Below are positions 46,676 through 56,018 of a stretch of DNA of 64,000 nt, piece by piece. This stretch comes from Spirochaetia bacterium. GTDB lineage: Bacteria > Spirochaetota > Spirochaetia > DSM-16054 > Sediminispirochaetaceae. Numbering within the stretch: the stretch's first letter is position 1; every line of letters starts with the position of its first letter. The DNA is taken from assembly GCA_021736475.1 (NCBI GenBank), contig JAIPFV010000001.1:56991-120990 (forward strand), read 5' to 3'. A model generated the notes under the pieces. It searched no databases, was not told the DNA's origin, and saw only the letters and a list, made by a program, of their open reading frames with translations. Position numbers and translations under genes: made by a program.

Positions 46676-46921
46676 ATGGGTAAAATTTTGTCTAATGCTT
46701 TGCTACTTGGGGTTATCGGACTGGTAGTAGGTTATTTTTTGTTTGGAAAGGTCGGCAATTCATATATAGGCTTGAAAGCCTTGTTGATGCCGGGTGACTC
46801 GCTTTTATCTCAAATTGGAAATACCCTTCGAGGGGTAGAGACTATACGGCAGAACATTCTGCTCAGTGGCGGTGCCGGGGCTGTGTTAGGAGCAGTAACG
46901 GGGGCACTGCGCTCCCGCTGA
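46676..46921 (+). CDS. Small hypothetical membrane protein
   Basis: Two hydrophobic segments, good RBS AAGGGAGAG. Confidence 0.55.
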   Translation: MGKILSNALLLGVIGLVVGYFLFGKVGNSYIGLKALLMPGDSLLSQIGNTLRGVETIRQNILLSGGAGAVLGAVTGALRSR

Positions 46922-46981
46922 AGCAGTGAGCGCTTTTGAGAAAAGGGCGGCATTGAAAAAGTTTTGTAGAGGAAGAATCTA

Positions 46982-47929
46982 ATGGAAGACGAACTATCTA
47001 CACCTACTATCTTAAAGACTGCAGTGCTTCAGGCATCTCCGGTCCTTTTTGATGGACCTGCAACGCTCACTAAGGCCGTTCAACTAATTGAGCATGCTGC
47101 AGCCTCCGGAGCTAAACTAATAGTGTTTCCCGAATCTTTTATCCCGGCGTATCCCCGGGGTTTGAGCTTTGGGTTTTTGGTCGGCAGTCGGAGCGAAGCC
47201 GGACGGCGTGACTGGCAGCGCTTTTACGAAAATGCCGTGGAAGTGCCGGGTGCAGCCACCGAACTTCTCGGAAAGGCTGCTCGTGAGGCCGGTGCCTATC
47301 TGGTACTAGGGGTGACTGAACGGGACCTCTGCAACCGGACCCTCTACTGTACTACCCTCTACTTTGGTACCGACGGCACCCTGCTGGGAAAGCATCGCAA
47401 ACTAAAACCTACCGGTTCGGAGCGGCTGATCTGGGGCGAAGGGGACGGCTCTACCCTTACAGTAGTAGACACAGCCTATGGCCGGATGGGAGGGCTGATC
47501 TGCTGGGAGAACTACATGCCCCTGGCAAGAGCTGCTATGTATCAACAGGGAGTACGTCTCTACATTGCACCCACCGCCGATTCAAGAGATGCCTGGCAAA
47601 GCACGGTAAGGCATATTGCCCTCGAGGGGCGCTGCTATGTGATAGGTTGTAATCAGTATGTAGAAAAAAGCATGTACCCTACCAATCTGGAACACTACTA
47701 TGAATTGGAGTCTGCGCCGGAGGTTATGTGCCGGGGCGGAAGCTGTGTTGTAGATCCCTATGGCGAGTACCTTGCAGGCCCCCTGTTTGACGAAGAGGGA
47801 ATGCTGCTTGCCGAACTTGATACGGGAGTTCTTACCCGCAGTGCCCTCGATTTTGATCCCATCGGTCATTATAACCGCCCCGATGTCTTTCAGCTGCATG
47901 TGGCGCGGGGGGGGCCGTCGCAGAGCTGA
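46982..47929 (+). CDS. Nitrilase/carbon-nitrogen hydrolase
   Basis: Glu-Lys-Cys triad motifs: VFPESFIPAYPRG, KHRKLKPTGSER, GLICWENYMPLAR. Confidence 0.93.
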   Translation: MEDELSTPTILKTAVLQASPVLFDGPATLTKAVQLIEHAAASGAKLIVFPESFIPAYPRGLSFGFLVGSRSEAGRRDWQRFYENAVEVPGAATELLGKAAREAGAYLVLGVTERDLCNRTLYCTTLYFGTDGTLLGKHRKLKPTGSERLIWGEGDGSTLTVVDTAYGRMGGLICWENYMPLARAAMYQQGVRLYIAPTADSRDAWQSTVRHIALEGRCYVIGCNQYVEKSMYPTNLEHYYELESAPEVMCRGGSCVVDPYGEYLAGPLFDEEGMLLAELDTGVLTRSALDFDPIGHYNRPDVFQLHVARGGPSQS

Positions 47930-48001
47930 TTAAGGCATAGCAGGCCTATCTCAAGGACTTTAACAATCACCTTGCCGCCGATTGCATCCAGCCCCTATTC
48001 C

Positions 48002-49840
48002 ATGAGAAAGTACCCCGTGATTTCAGAAAAAGAGTTATACGGCGAATTAAAAAGATACTTCGGCTTCTCAAAGTTTAAGGCGAACCAGCTGGAGGTTGTG
48101 CAGGCACTCCTGGGCGGTTCCGACGCCTTTGTTTCCATGCCTACCGGCGGCGGCAAGTCGCTCTGTTACCAACTGACGGGGCTTCTGTTGGAGGGTTTGA
48201 CGGTGGTGGTCAGCCCGCTGATCGCCCTCATGCAGGATCAGGTCAGTGCGGCGCAGGAGCTCGGTTTGGCAGCAGCTTTCCTGAACAGCAGCATGAACGA
48301 AAAGGAGATCCGAGGGGTGTACCGCCGGCTGCACGCCGGCGAGATAAAACTTTTGTACATCAGTCCCGAACGATTTTCTTCGGATCAGTTTCGCTTGCGG
48401 CTAAAGGAATTTGACCCTGTGCTGTGTGTGATCGATGAAGCCCACTGCATCAGTGAATGGGGACATGATTTTCGTCCAGACTACCTGGCCTTATCACTGA
48501 TTCGCAGCGAGTTTCCCGGTTGCCTGATTGCTGCCTTCACCGCTACGGCCACCCGGACTGTCCAACAGGATATACAGACCAAGTTGAAGATGAAAAACCC
48601 CTTTGTGGTGCGCGCCAGTTTCGACCGGCCCGAGCTGTTCTACCGGGTGAGTCCCAAGCAGAGCGTGCTGGACCAGATTCTGGCCTTTGTTCAGGACCGT
48701 CCGGGGAAGGCGGGAATCATCTATCGCAGTAAGCGGGCCGATGTGGAGGCTACTAGCGATTTTTTGCGCACACATGGAGTAAACGCGCTGCCCTACCACG
48801 CCGGTCTGCCCGATAAAACCCGGCTTACCCATCAAGAGCGTTTTGTCCGGGATGAGGCGGATGTGATTGTGGCAACTATTGCCTTCGGGATGGGAATTGA
48901 TAAATCTAACGTTCGTTTTGTCGTGCACGGGGATTTGCCCAAAAGCCTGGAAGCCTATTACCAGGAAACCGGCCGGGCCGGCCGAGACGGCTTGTTGTCC
49001 CACTGTCTGCTTCTCTACTCGCCGGGGGATATTCGCACCCAGCGTTACTTTATCGATCAAATTGAAGATGAAGAGGAGGCCGCCCGCGGCCGCCGCAATC
49101 TGGACACCATGCTGCGCTACGCTCAGGCCTCTGAATGCCGCCGCACCCTGTTGCTAGGCCATTTTGACGAGGAACATACCGGGGGCTGCGGCAGGTGTGA
49201 TGTGTGCACCGACGAGGCTAGTACCGAGGATCTATCGGTTGATGCCCAGAAGCTGTTGTCGGCGATTGCCCGTACGGGTGAGCGTTTTGGCGGCGGGCAC
49301 ATTATCGATATAGTAAAGGGCGGGGATACCGAAAAGATCCGCGAGCGGGGCCATGACACACTGCCTACCTTCGGGGTGGGGAAGGGCAAGCCTAAAAAGC
49401 ACTGGCAGCAGGTGCTGAACGACCTGCTGAACCGGGGTGCCCTGCAGCAAAACGGTGGCCGCTATCCAACTCTCAGCATGACCGAGTCCGGCCGGGATAT
49501 TCTGTTCGGCCGAGAGGCCTTTCAGGTGGTGCGCCGGGCGCAGCAGGCAATATTAATCAAAAAGTCCTCCAAGGAGGAGTACGATCTTGAGCTCTTCGAA
49601 CGACTGCGGGAGAAGCGGCTCGAGCTGTCCCGGGAAAAGGGAATTGCCCCGTACATGGTCTTCTCCGATGCGAGTCTGGAAGAGATGGCCCGCGAAATTC
49701 CCCGTGATCGTCCCGCCTTTCTCCAAATCAGCGGTGTGGGTCGAAAGAAAATGAAACAGTACGGAACTTTGTTTTTAGAACTTATCGACGGCTATGCCCG
49801 TGAGAAGGGCTTTACCGAAAGCCGGCCGGATGTGCGGTAA
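48002..49840 (+). CDS. recQ: ATP-dependent DNA helicase RecQ
   Basis: PTGGGKSLCYQL, DEAHCISEWGHDFRPDY, QETGRAGRDG, zinc-binding CGRCDVC, HRDC-like C-terminus. Confidence 0.95.
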   Translation: MRKYPVISEKELYGELKRYFGFSKFKANQLEVVQALLGGSDAFVSMPTGGGKSLCYQLTGLLLEGLTVVVSPLIALMQDQVSAAQELGLAAAFLNSSMNEKEIRGVYRRLHAGEIKLLYISPERFSSDQFRLRLKEFDPVLCVIDEAHCISEWGHDFRPDYLALSLIRSEFPGCLIAAFTATATRTVQQDIQTKLKMKNPFVVRASFDRPELFYRVSPKQSVLDQILAFVQDRPGKAGIIYRSKRADVEATSDFLRTHGVNALPYHAGLPDKTRLTHQERFVRDEADVIVATIAFGMGIDKSNVRFVVHGDLPKSLEAYYQETGRAGRDGLLSHCLLLYSPGDIRTQRYFIDQIEDEEEAARGRRNLDTMLRYAQASECRRTLLLGHFDEEHTGGCGRCDVCTDEASTEDLSVDAQKLLSAIARTGERFGGGHIIDIVKGGDTEKIRERGHDTLPTFGVGKGKPKKHWQQVLNDLLNRGALQQNGGRYPTLSMTESGRDILFGREAFQVVRRAQQAILIKKSSKEEYDLELFERLREKRLELSREKGIAPYMVFSDASLEEMAREIPRDRPAFLQISGVGRKKMKQYGTLFLELIDGYAREKGFTESRPDVR

Positions 49841-49890
49841 CGGCTTACATTAACTCGGTAAGCTTACACTCTGAGCTGTGTAAAAATATC

Positions 49891-49917
49891 TTCCCCGGTA
49901 CTGTGCACACCGGGGAA
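49891..49917 (-). terminator. Terminator-like hairpin between convergent recQ and the DUF3830 gene
   Basis: TTCCCCGGT / ACCGGGGAA 9-bp stem; on the minus strand followed by GATATTTTT. Confidence 0.5.
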
Positions 49918-49936
49918 GGGGAGAATAGGCTTATGT

Positions 49937-50410
49937 TCAGCAGCGGGTGAGGCGGATTCTTTTCTTGCCTTCACTTTGGCAACGGGCGCAGACCGCTGCA
50001 AACTCCTCCAGATTTTCTGTTATAGTTCCAAAACGGTTGCTGGGACGCCAGCCTACCGGAAGCAGCAGTCTACTGTCACGACCATAAAAGATTCCAAAAT
50101 CATATACCGGATTTGGATTTCCCTGCCATTGATAGGGAAAATAGCCATTCCAGATAAGGTCTCCGGGGATTGGGATAACGGTCTGGTTTTCCGGAGGAAT
50201 ATGTAAGCCTTCATCCTTTGGAAAGCGGTTGTGGGGTATCGGAAATGAGATCTCCCGGCCTGTCCACATGGCATGGATACCCAAGTTTTCTACCGGAGTT
50301 TCTAGAAGATTCCAGATGCACTCGGAGGTGCGCGGTGCTTGGTCCCATAGCAGTTCGGCCTTTGCTGACACGCCTTCATCGACGAAACTAATTTCTATTT
50401 TGCGATTCAT
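49937..50410 (-). CDS. DUF3830 (cyclophilin-like fold) protein
   Basis: PIPGDLIWNGYFPYQWQG... YDFGIFYGRDSRLLLPVGWRPSNRFGTI. Confidence 0.75.
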   Translation of the reverse strand: MNRKIEISFVDEGVSAKAELLWDQAPRTSECIWNLLETPVENLGIHAMWTGREISFPIPHNRFPKDEGLHIPPENQTVIPIPGDLIWNGYFPYQWQGNPNPVYDFGIFYGRDSRLLLPVGWRPSNRFGTITENLEEFAAVCARCQSEGKKRIRLTRC

Positions 50411-51465
50411 TTTGCTCCTTCCTCATTTTCATTGGAACCCAGTGGAAAAGAGTCAGGATCCATTGCTTCGAGGCTGAGGATTTTTTCTGGATTCGTTTTA
50501 ACCATGGTACGCACATCAGCAGCGGAAACACCAATATCCAGCATCATGGAGATAAACTGGCGCAGCCCTTCTACTGGGCTGGATAGTGCATAGCGGCCGA
50601 AATCGGTGTCCATTATCATATTTTCCGCACCAAAGGCAGCTACCTGATCTGCAACAATACCGACTCCCTTGTTGACAGGTTTATCCATACCCTCATCTAC
50701 AGAGGAATACTCTTTTTCCACATAATAGTGAGTTAAAGGAATCATCTGAGCAGCAGTATATGCACCTAGTGTCTGTTCGATATATGCCCCTTTCTTTACC
50801 ATATACTCCAACTGCTGCATACTGGCAACTTTAACCACCGAACTGGAGATAACTATCTTTTCGTACCCGTATTTTTCCTTTAAATCACAGAGGCGCATAG
50901 CTTCTTCCGGTGATACATGACCGGTATCCATATATACATCGGGGTGGTCGGCGATCAGGCGGAGAATTTCATCAAGCGCTTCCCCCGGCTCTTCTTCGAG
51001 GGGAATTCTGATGGCACGACTCAATTCTTCTTTTTTGAACTTAGGGTATATATCTGCCAGAGATTTGAATTCACCGTCGATGATTCGTCCTTCCCTAGCT
51101 GCTTGATAATAAGTGGAATGGGTACCAAAGGATATGTATTTGGCTCCACTTCCATAATAGAGGGCAGTTTTGACTGCTCTCGGGTTCATCCCTCCATAGA
51201 CGGTGTTAAGGGCTAATCCACCGTATACGGTGAAATTATCTACATGACGGTTTACGATCCATGTATAGCCGTTGCTCATTTCGAATACATCGACTATAGC
51301 AAAAGCACGCATTCCTGCGGCTCGTGCTTCTATAGCGCATTCGATGGGGTCTTGTCGGCGGGGACTGCTGAATAGGTGCGGCCCCACATGAACATGGAGG
51401 TCAATAGCTCCTTTTAGTAATTCTTGAGAGAGTTCGAGGGATCGGCCCTCTTGTAGTGCATTCAT
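50407..51465 (-). CDS. DUF6282-type amidohydrolase-like (TIM-barrel) protein
   Basis: DLHVHVGPHLFSSPRRQDPIECAIEARAAGMRAFAIVD; DTGHVSPEEAMRL; MDTDFGRYA. Confidence 0.75.
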   Translation of the reverse strand: MNALQEGRSLELSQELLKGAIDLHVHVGPHLFSSPRRQDPIECAIEARAAGMRAFAIVDVFEMSNGYTWIVNRHVDNFTVYGGLALNTVYGGMNPRAVKTALYYGSGAKYISFGTHSTYYQAAREGRIIDGEFKSLADIYPKFKKEELSRAIRIPLEEEPGEALDEILRLIADHPDVYMDTGHVSPEEAMRLCDLKEKYGYEKIVISSSVVKVASMQQLEYMVKKGAYIEQTLGAYTAAQMIPLTHYYVEKEYSSVDEGMDKPVNKGVGIVADQVAAFGAENMIMDTDFGRYALSSPVEGLRQFISMMLDIGVSAADVRTMVKTNPEKILSLEAMDPDSFPLGSNENEEGAK

Positions 51466-51547
51466 AGGTTTCCTCCGGTTTAGTGTAAACTGTACTTTGC
51501 CTAATGGATTTACAAAAATAAAACAATGAAAAATATTTTACAACACA

Positions 51548-51571
51548 ATTGTATAGTTTGTCAAATACAAT
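51548..51571. promoter_or_regulatory. Candidate operator ATTGTAT-N10-ATACAAT in the divergent DUF6282/RpiR region
   Basis: Perfect 7-bp half-sites between divergent genes. Confidence 0.4.
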
Positions 51572-51698
51572 TTTGGTATGGTTATCCACAGAATGGTACG
51601 GAAATTTGCTACTCATGAGTATGGTTTGACAAGCTGGAGATTTTGTAGGAGTATTCAAACCAGCAGAACTGACAAGGTTGATTCAAAGGGTGAAAAGT

Positions 51699-52571
51699 AT
51701 GAAGAATAAAATATCAGAGCAATATGATTCTCTTACCAAACAACAGAAAAAAATTGCCACTTACATTTTAGACAATATGAACGATGTGATTTTTGAAAAT
51801 GTGACCTTCCTGGCTGAACAGACCGGTACCAGTGTTGCCTCGGTAGTAAGGTTCGCTAATGCCCTTGGATATGACGGATTTCCCCAGCTTAAAGAGGATC
51901 TGATAAACTATTATAAAAATCAGATGGACATTGCAGATAGATTTAAACGGACAATCGACAATTTGCCCGAAGGGAGGCCTAGTTTTGCAGCGATTTCCCA
52001 GTCCGAGGTGGATTATCTTCAGAAAGCGGTTAGCACGCTTGACCAAAACGCCTTCGACCAGGTGGTAGATTTAATTTGTGCTGCACAAAAGGTCTATGTC
52101 TTCGGCAATAGTTCAAACGAAAGCCTGGCCAACAACCTATGGTTTCGCCTTGACCGTCTTGGTTTGGAAGTACTACAACTTTCACAGTCTGGTCACTGTC
52201 TTATCGAACGTTTGTTCAAACTTAATGCTGATGATGTGATAGTAGTGTTCGATTTTTTTACCCCTTCCCTGGATACTACCAGAATTCATGAGCTCCATGA
52301 GCGTAATCGTGCGAAAATAATATCCGTCACCGATACCATCAACCCCAGCATGATTAAAAATTCAACGGTGGTACTGCATGCAAAACGAGGCTCCCCTGAA
52401 AACTTTAACTCCCATGTAGTTCCCTCTGCAATTATTAATGCGCTAGTTATTGCAGTGGCTCATGAGCTTGGTCAACCAGCTATTGATAAACTGAAAGAAC
52501 TTTCCAAGTTGCGGGAGGTCTTCTCATATCCTCCACTTGACAACAGTATGCGTCTTGAAAACATTCGGTAA
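51699..52571 (+). CDS. RpiR/MurR-family transcriptional regulator (HTH + SIS)
   Basis: LTKQQKKIATYILDN...TGTSVASVVRFANALGYDGFPQLKEDL; SIS domain. Confidence 0.92.
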   Translation: MKNKISEQYDSLTKQQKKIATYILDNMNDVIFENVTFLAEQTGTSVASVVRFANALGYDGFPQLKEDLINYYKNQMDIADRFKRTIDNLPEGRPSFAAISQSEVDYLQKAVSTLDQNAFDQVVDLICAAQKVYVFGNSSNESLANNLWFRLDRLGLEVLQLSQSGHCLIERLFKLNADDVIVVFDFFTPSLDTTRIHELHERNRAKIISVTDTINPSMIKNSTVVLHAKRGSPENFNSHVVPSAIINALVIAVAHELGQPAIDKLKELSKLREVFSYPPLDNSMRLENIR

Positions 52572-52772
52572 TACTCTCTATAATTTCATAGAGCTAGAGC
52601 GACTTAAATTCCAGCCTCCTATAATAAACTGCCTTCTGCCATAATGTGAAATAAGGTTTCAAAAATACATTTTGTTCATTGACTATTATTACCTCCGATG
52701 CAAAAATACATCTAAATCTGATAAAGCCTGTAGATAATGAAATTTTTGTGAAAAATATTAAGGAGAAAGATA

Positions 52773-53678
52773 ATGGTAAAACCCCGGGAACGTACAAAAA
52801 ATGTATATATGCAGGAGGGGAAACCGCTGGTTGTCAAGGTTCCTCATTTTAATGGAGATTATCTTCCGGAAACTGTAGCTCAGGCGGCGGAGATGCTTGG
52901 TGGAGTAGAAAAATCAATAAAGCCGGGTGACAAGGTAATTCTAAAACCTAATTTTAACTGTAGATTCGCCATGCCCCTGTCCACTCATCTTACTTTTTTA
53001 AGCTCGGTAATAGAGCTGCTGCAGGATCATGGGGCTAAAGTAACCGTAGCTGAGAGTTCCGGTAAAGCCGACGGTCCTACAGAAGAGGTGGTTAGGGACC
53101 TGAAGATTCTTCCTCTTCTTGAACGTTACGGTGTAGCCTTTGTGGATTTTGAAAAAGATCAGTGGCTGGAGATGGAAATACCAGGAAAACATTTTAAGAA
53201 ACTACGGGTTCCGAAATCAATATACGAAGCGGATAAGCGGGTCTATATTGCAAATGCACGGGGTCACAATTCCGCTCGCTTTTCCGCAAGTCAGAAGCTA
53301 AGTGTGGGCTGGATCGATTCTGAATATCGGGGGTTTTTCCACGAGGAGAGGTCACTGGTTGAGTATAAGATACCCGAGCTCAACTTAGGATGGCAGCCGG
53401 ACCTGGTCTTTATTGATGCCCGGCGTACCACTATCTCTCAATCCGGACGCGGTGCATACATATATCCGAATGTGGTGCTTGCCTCGGGAGATATGGTAGC
53501 GATAGATGCGGAGGCGATGAAAATAATAAAGAGCTTTCCCGCGGATAATTTACTTGATATACCCCTGGAAGAGATGGGACAGTTTGCTGCCGCTACTGCC
53601 TACGGATTGGGGTCACTGGATTATACCCTGCTTGAGGCTGAGGGTAATCTAGAGACCCTGCAGAAAAGCAGGTTCTAA
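52773..53678 (+). CDS. DUF362 domain-containing protein
   Basis: KPGDKVILKPNFN, HGAKVTVAESSG, VLASGDMVAIDAEAMKII; AAGGAG RBS. Confidence 0.8.
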   Translation: MVKPRERTKNVYMQEGKPLVVKVPHFNGDYLPETVAQAAEMLGGVEKSIKPGDKVILKPNFNCRFAMPLSTHLTFLSSVIELLQDHGAKVTVAESSGKADGPTEEVVRDLKILPLLERYGVAFVDFEKDQWLEMEIPGKHFKKLRVPKSIYEADKRVYIANARGHNSARFSASQKLSVGWIDSEYRGFFHEERSLVEYKIPELNLGWQPDLVFIDARRTTISQSGRGAYIYPNVVLASGDMVAIDAEAMKIIKSFPADNLLDIPLEEMGQFAAATAYGLGSLDYTLLEAEGNLETLQKSRF

Positions 53679-53764
53679 ACTCTACGGCAGTATATATAGC
53701 ATGTATGTCAGGTGGGGGAGTGGTAAATCAACGTGAGCCGTGCATTTAAAAGGCTGTATATCTC

Positions 53765-53797
53765 CACGAGGAGGAGGGCTGCAGTCCTTCCCTCGTG
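53765..53797. repeat. GC-rich stem-loop in convergent intergenic region
   Basis: cacgagg...cctcgtg with ggagggc/gtccttc inner stem. Confidence 0.5.
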
Positions 53798-53814
53798 AAT
53801 GCAGGGTACGGTTT

Positions 53815-54363
53815 TTAGAAAAGGAAAATTCCGATAAGGCCCCCAGCCACAATGTAATAGACCGGGTAGGCTTTTGTTTTCCAGTACACCAGGGCGATGA
53901 CCGCTCCTAGGGTGAAGGCCGGCAGTTCGAACCAGCCCGTTCCGGGGAAATGTTCCATCAGCAGGACCGAGTTGGACAGGACAAACCAGGCGGCCGCGGC
54001 AATCAAGCCGATGGCCGCCGGGCGGACTCCGCCCAGTACGTTTTGTACCAGAGGATGGTCGGAAAAATTGCGCATAAATCGGGCAATGAGAATAATTATA
54101 ATTAGTGAAGGAGCAACCATCCCGGCGGTAGCGGCAAGCGAGCCCGGAAAAGAGGCGGCTTTAAAGCCCGCATAGGTGGCCATATTGATGCCGATCGGTC
54201 CGGGGGTGGACTGGCTAACCGCCAGCATGTCGATAAACTCGGCCCCTGAGACCCAGCCCCCGGCTACCAGTTCCTCCCGCAGCAGAGGGATAGCCGCTAG
54301 GCCGCCGCCGATAGTAAACAGGCCAATCTTAAAAAATGCGGCAAAAATAGTGAGCAAACTCAT
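53815..54363 (-). CDS. Chromate transporter, half-size (CHR domain)
   Basis: FKIGLFTIGGGLAAIPLLREELV, SQSTPGPIGINMATYAGF. Confidence 0.93.
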   Translation of the reverse strand: MSLLTIFAAFFKIGLFTIGGGLAAIPLLREELVAGGWVSGAEFIDMLAVSQSTPGPIGINMATYAGFKAASFPGSLAATAGMVAPSLIIIILIARFMRNFSDHPLVQNVLGGVRPAAIGLIAAAAWFVLSNSVLLMEHFPGTGWFELPAFTLGAVIALVYWKTKAYPVYYIVAGGLIGIFLF

Positions 54364-54941
54364 TTCTGATCACCTCTTCCATTGTTTTCCGGGTCGACAT
54401 GTTTTCTACGAGCCAAAGCACCTGCGGCAAGGCCGATGAAGGCTCCCGTCAGCAGAACAGGAATAGGCGAGAGCCTGAGTAGCGCTACGCCGATAAATGC
54501 CCCTATGAACAAAACTACCCCCTGCAGCCCGTGGACAGCCTTTTTGATGAGGGAGGCCACCGTAAAGCTCAGCAGCACCGCCACCGCCACCCGGATTCCC
54601 CGCAGCGCCTTTTGAACCACTACTTCATCCTGAAAGCGGGCAAAAAATATGGCTATGATGGTGATTATAATGAGCGAGGGGCCGACCATTCCTGCGGTGG
54701 AGGCCAGCGCACCCCACACTCCCCGCCGCTTGTAGCCGACAAAGGTGGCCGTATTTATCGCGATAATTCCGGGGGTGGCTTGGGCGATAGCGTAGTAATC
54801 GATGAGCTCGGCGTCGCTTAGCCAATCCCGGTCCTCTACCATCTCGCGGCGAAGCATCGGCAGCATTACGTAGCCACCGCCGATGGAAAATAGGCCGATT
54901 TTGAAAAATATGATAAAAAGGTTCAGTAGTTCGCGTAGCAT
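54360..54941 (-). CDS. Chromate transporter, half-size (CHR domain)
   Basis: FKIGLFSIGGGYVMLPMLRREMV, AQATPGIIAINTATFVGY; 4-bp overlap with partner. Confidence 0.93.
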   Translation of the reverse strand: MLRELLNLFIIFFKIGLFSIGGGYVMLPMLRREMVEDRDWLSDAELIDYYAIAQATPGIIAINTATFVGYKRRGVWGALASTAGMVGPSLIIITIIAIFFARFQDEVVVQKALRGIRVAVAVLLSFTVASLIKKAVHGLQGVVLFIGAFIGVALLRLSPIPVLLTGAFIGLAAGALARRKHVDPENNGRGDQK

Positions 54942-55055
54942 TGCTTTTCCATTAGTATTGTTTTTTGGCTGTTCTATGAACGTGCGCCGCGATTGTATGC
55001 GATAAAACCGAGCACTGCAAGCAGTCTTTAGTCAAAAAACATACTACGCTACAAT

Positions 55056-55084
55056 TTGACATATCGGGGCGGTGCGCCTATTAT
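55056..55084 (+). promoter_or_regulatory. sigma70 promoter TTGACA-N17-TATTAT, 6 nt from the ATG
   Basis: Consensus -35, 5/6 -10, 17-bp spacer; ATG 55091. Confidence 0.75.
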
Positions 55085-55090
55085 GGCTCT

Positions 55091-55960
55091 ATGGAATTAC
55101 AAGTTGAACTGCTGAAAATGATACAGCAGATTCGGTTTCCTCTGTTGGATGTGCTGTTTCAGGCAATAACTATGACTGCAGAGGAACTGGTTATTATTGT
55201 AATTGCGGCATGGTTTTTGTGGTGCGGCAACAAGCAGCTTGGGTATCGGGTGGGCTTTGCCTTTTTGGTAAGCACTGTGGTGAACCCCCTGCTTAAAAAC
55301 AGCTTTCGCCTGGAACGGCCGATCGGCATTGAGGGCATCGAGTCTCAACGGGTGCATACTGCGGAAGGGTTTGCCTTTCCCAGCGGGCATACCCAGGCCG
55401 CCGCTGCCCTCTGGACAGGGTTGATGAGCTTTGTCCGTCGCCCCTGGATGTACCGGCTTGGTGGGAGTATGATTGTGCTGGTTGCTCTTTCAAGGATGTA
55501 CTTGGGGGTGCACTGGCCTATGGATGTGCTCGGTGGTGCTGCAGCGGGGATAATTACCGCGCTGTTGATGAACAAGCTCTTCGATCTGGCTTCACGGCGC
55601 AAGAACAAATACCTGCTGCTGTGGGCGGTAATTCCGCTATTCCTAGGGTTGTTTCTGTTTGAAGATAAAAACTATGTGCAGCCCTTTGGGGCCCTGCTCG
55701 GGTTTTGGCTGGGGTATCTTCTTGAGGAGCGGTATATAAAAATTGAAGTTTCAGCTGTGTGGTGGCGGCAGGGACTGAAAATGGCTGTCGGTTTGCTGGG
55801 ATTGATCGGTATTAGAGTAGGCCTGAAGCTGCTGCTCGGAACAGTCTTTCCTGCCGACTTTATGGTTTCTGACCTCATACGGTACTTTTTTATAGGGCTA
55901 TGGCTAACTGCTGGTGCACCCTATGTGTTTAAAAATTGTAACATACAATATAAGAAATAA
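55091..55960 (+). CDS. PAP2-family phosphatase (membrane)
   Basis: KNSFRLERP, FPSGHTQAAAALW, SRMYLGVHWPMDVLGG motifs. Confidence 0.92.
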   Translation: MELQVELLKMIQQIRFPLLDVLFQAITMTAEELVIIVIAAWFLWCGNKQLGYRVGFAFLVSTVVNPLLKNSFRLERPIGIEGIESQRVHTAEGFAFPSGHTQAAAALWTGLMSFVRRPWMYRLGGSMIVLVALSRMYLGVHWPMDVLGGAAAGIITALLMNKLFDLASRRKNKYLLLWAVIPLFLGLFLFEDKNYVQPFGALLGFWLGYLLEERYIKIEVSAVWWRQGLKMAVGLLGLIGIRVGLKLLLGTVFPADFMVSDLIRYFFIGLWLTAGAPYVFKNCNIQYKK

Positions 55961-55972
55961 TAGAAATTGTAT
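55935..55972. promoter_or_regulatory. Candidate operator boxes ATTGTA-ACA-TACAAT plus ATTGTAT
   Basis: 15-bp perfect dyad 55935-55949 and additional half-site 55966-55972, upstream of the GntR gene. Confidence 0.45.
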
Positions 55973-55982
55973 TGCTTAATAG

Positions 55983-56011
55983 TTGACAAATGCATATTTT
56001 GCTTTCATACT
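55983..56011 (+). promoter_or_regulatory. Promoter TTGACA-N17-CATACT, 7 nt from the regulator ATG
   Basis: Consensus -35, 4/6 -10, no SD before ATG 56019. Confidence 0.6.
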
Positions 56012-56018
56012 TTGTGTG

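Noticed and set aside
48494-49060. 188-aa minus-strand ORF inside recQ
   Set aside because: Antisense shadow of recQ, no recognisable domain.
53815-54941. Two short chromate transporter genes considered as a frameshifted pseudogene
   Set aside because: Each carries a complete CHR domain with its own N-terminal GGG motif and RBS; paired half-size CHR proteins are a known arrangement.
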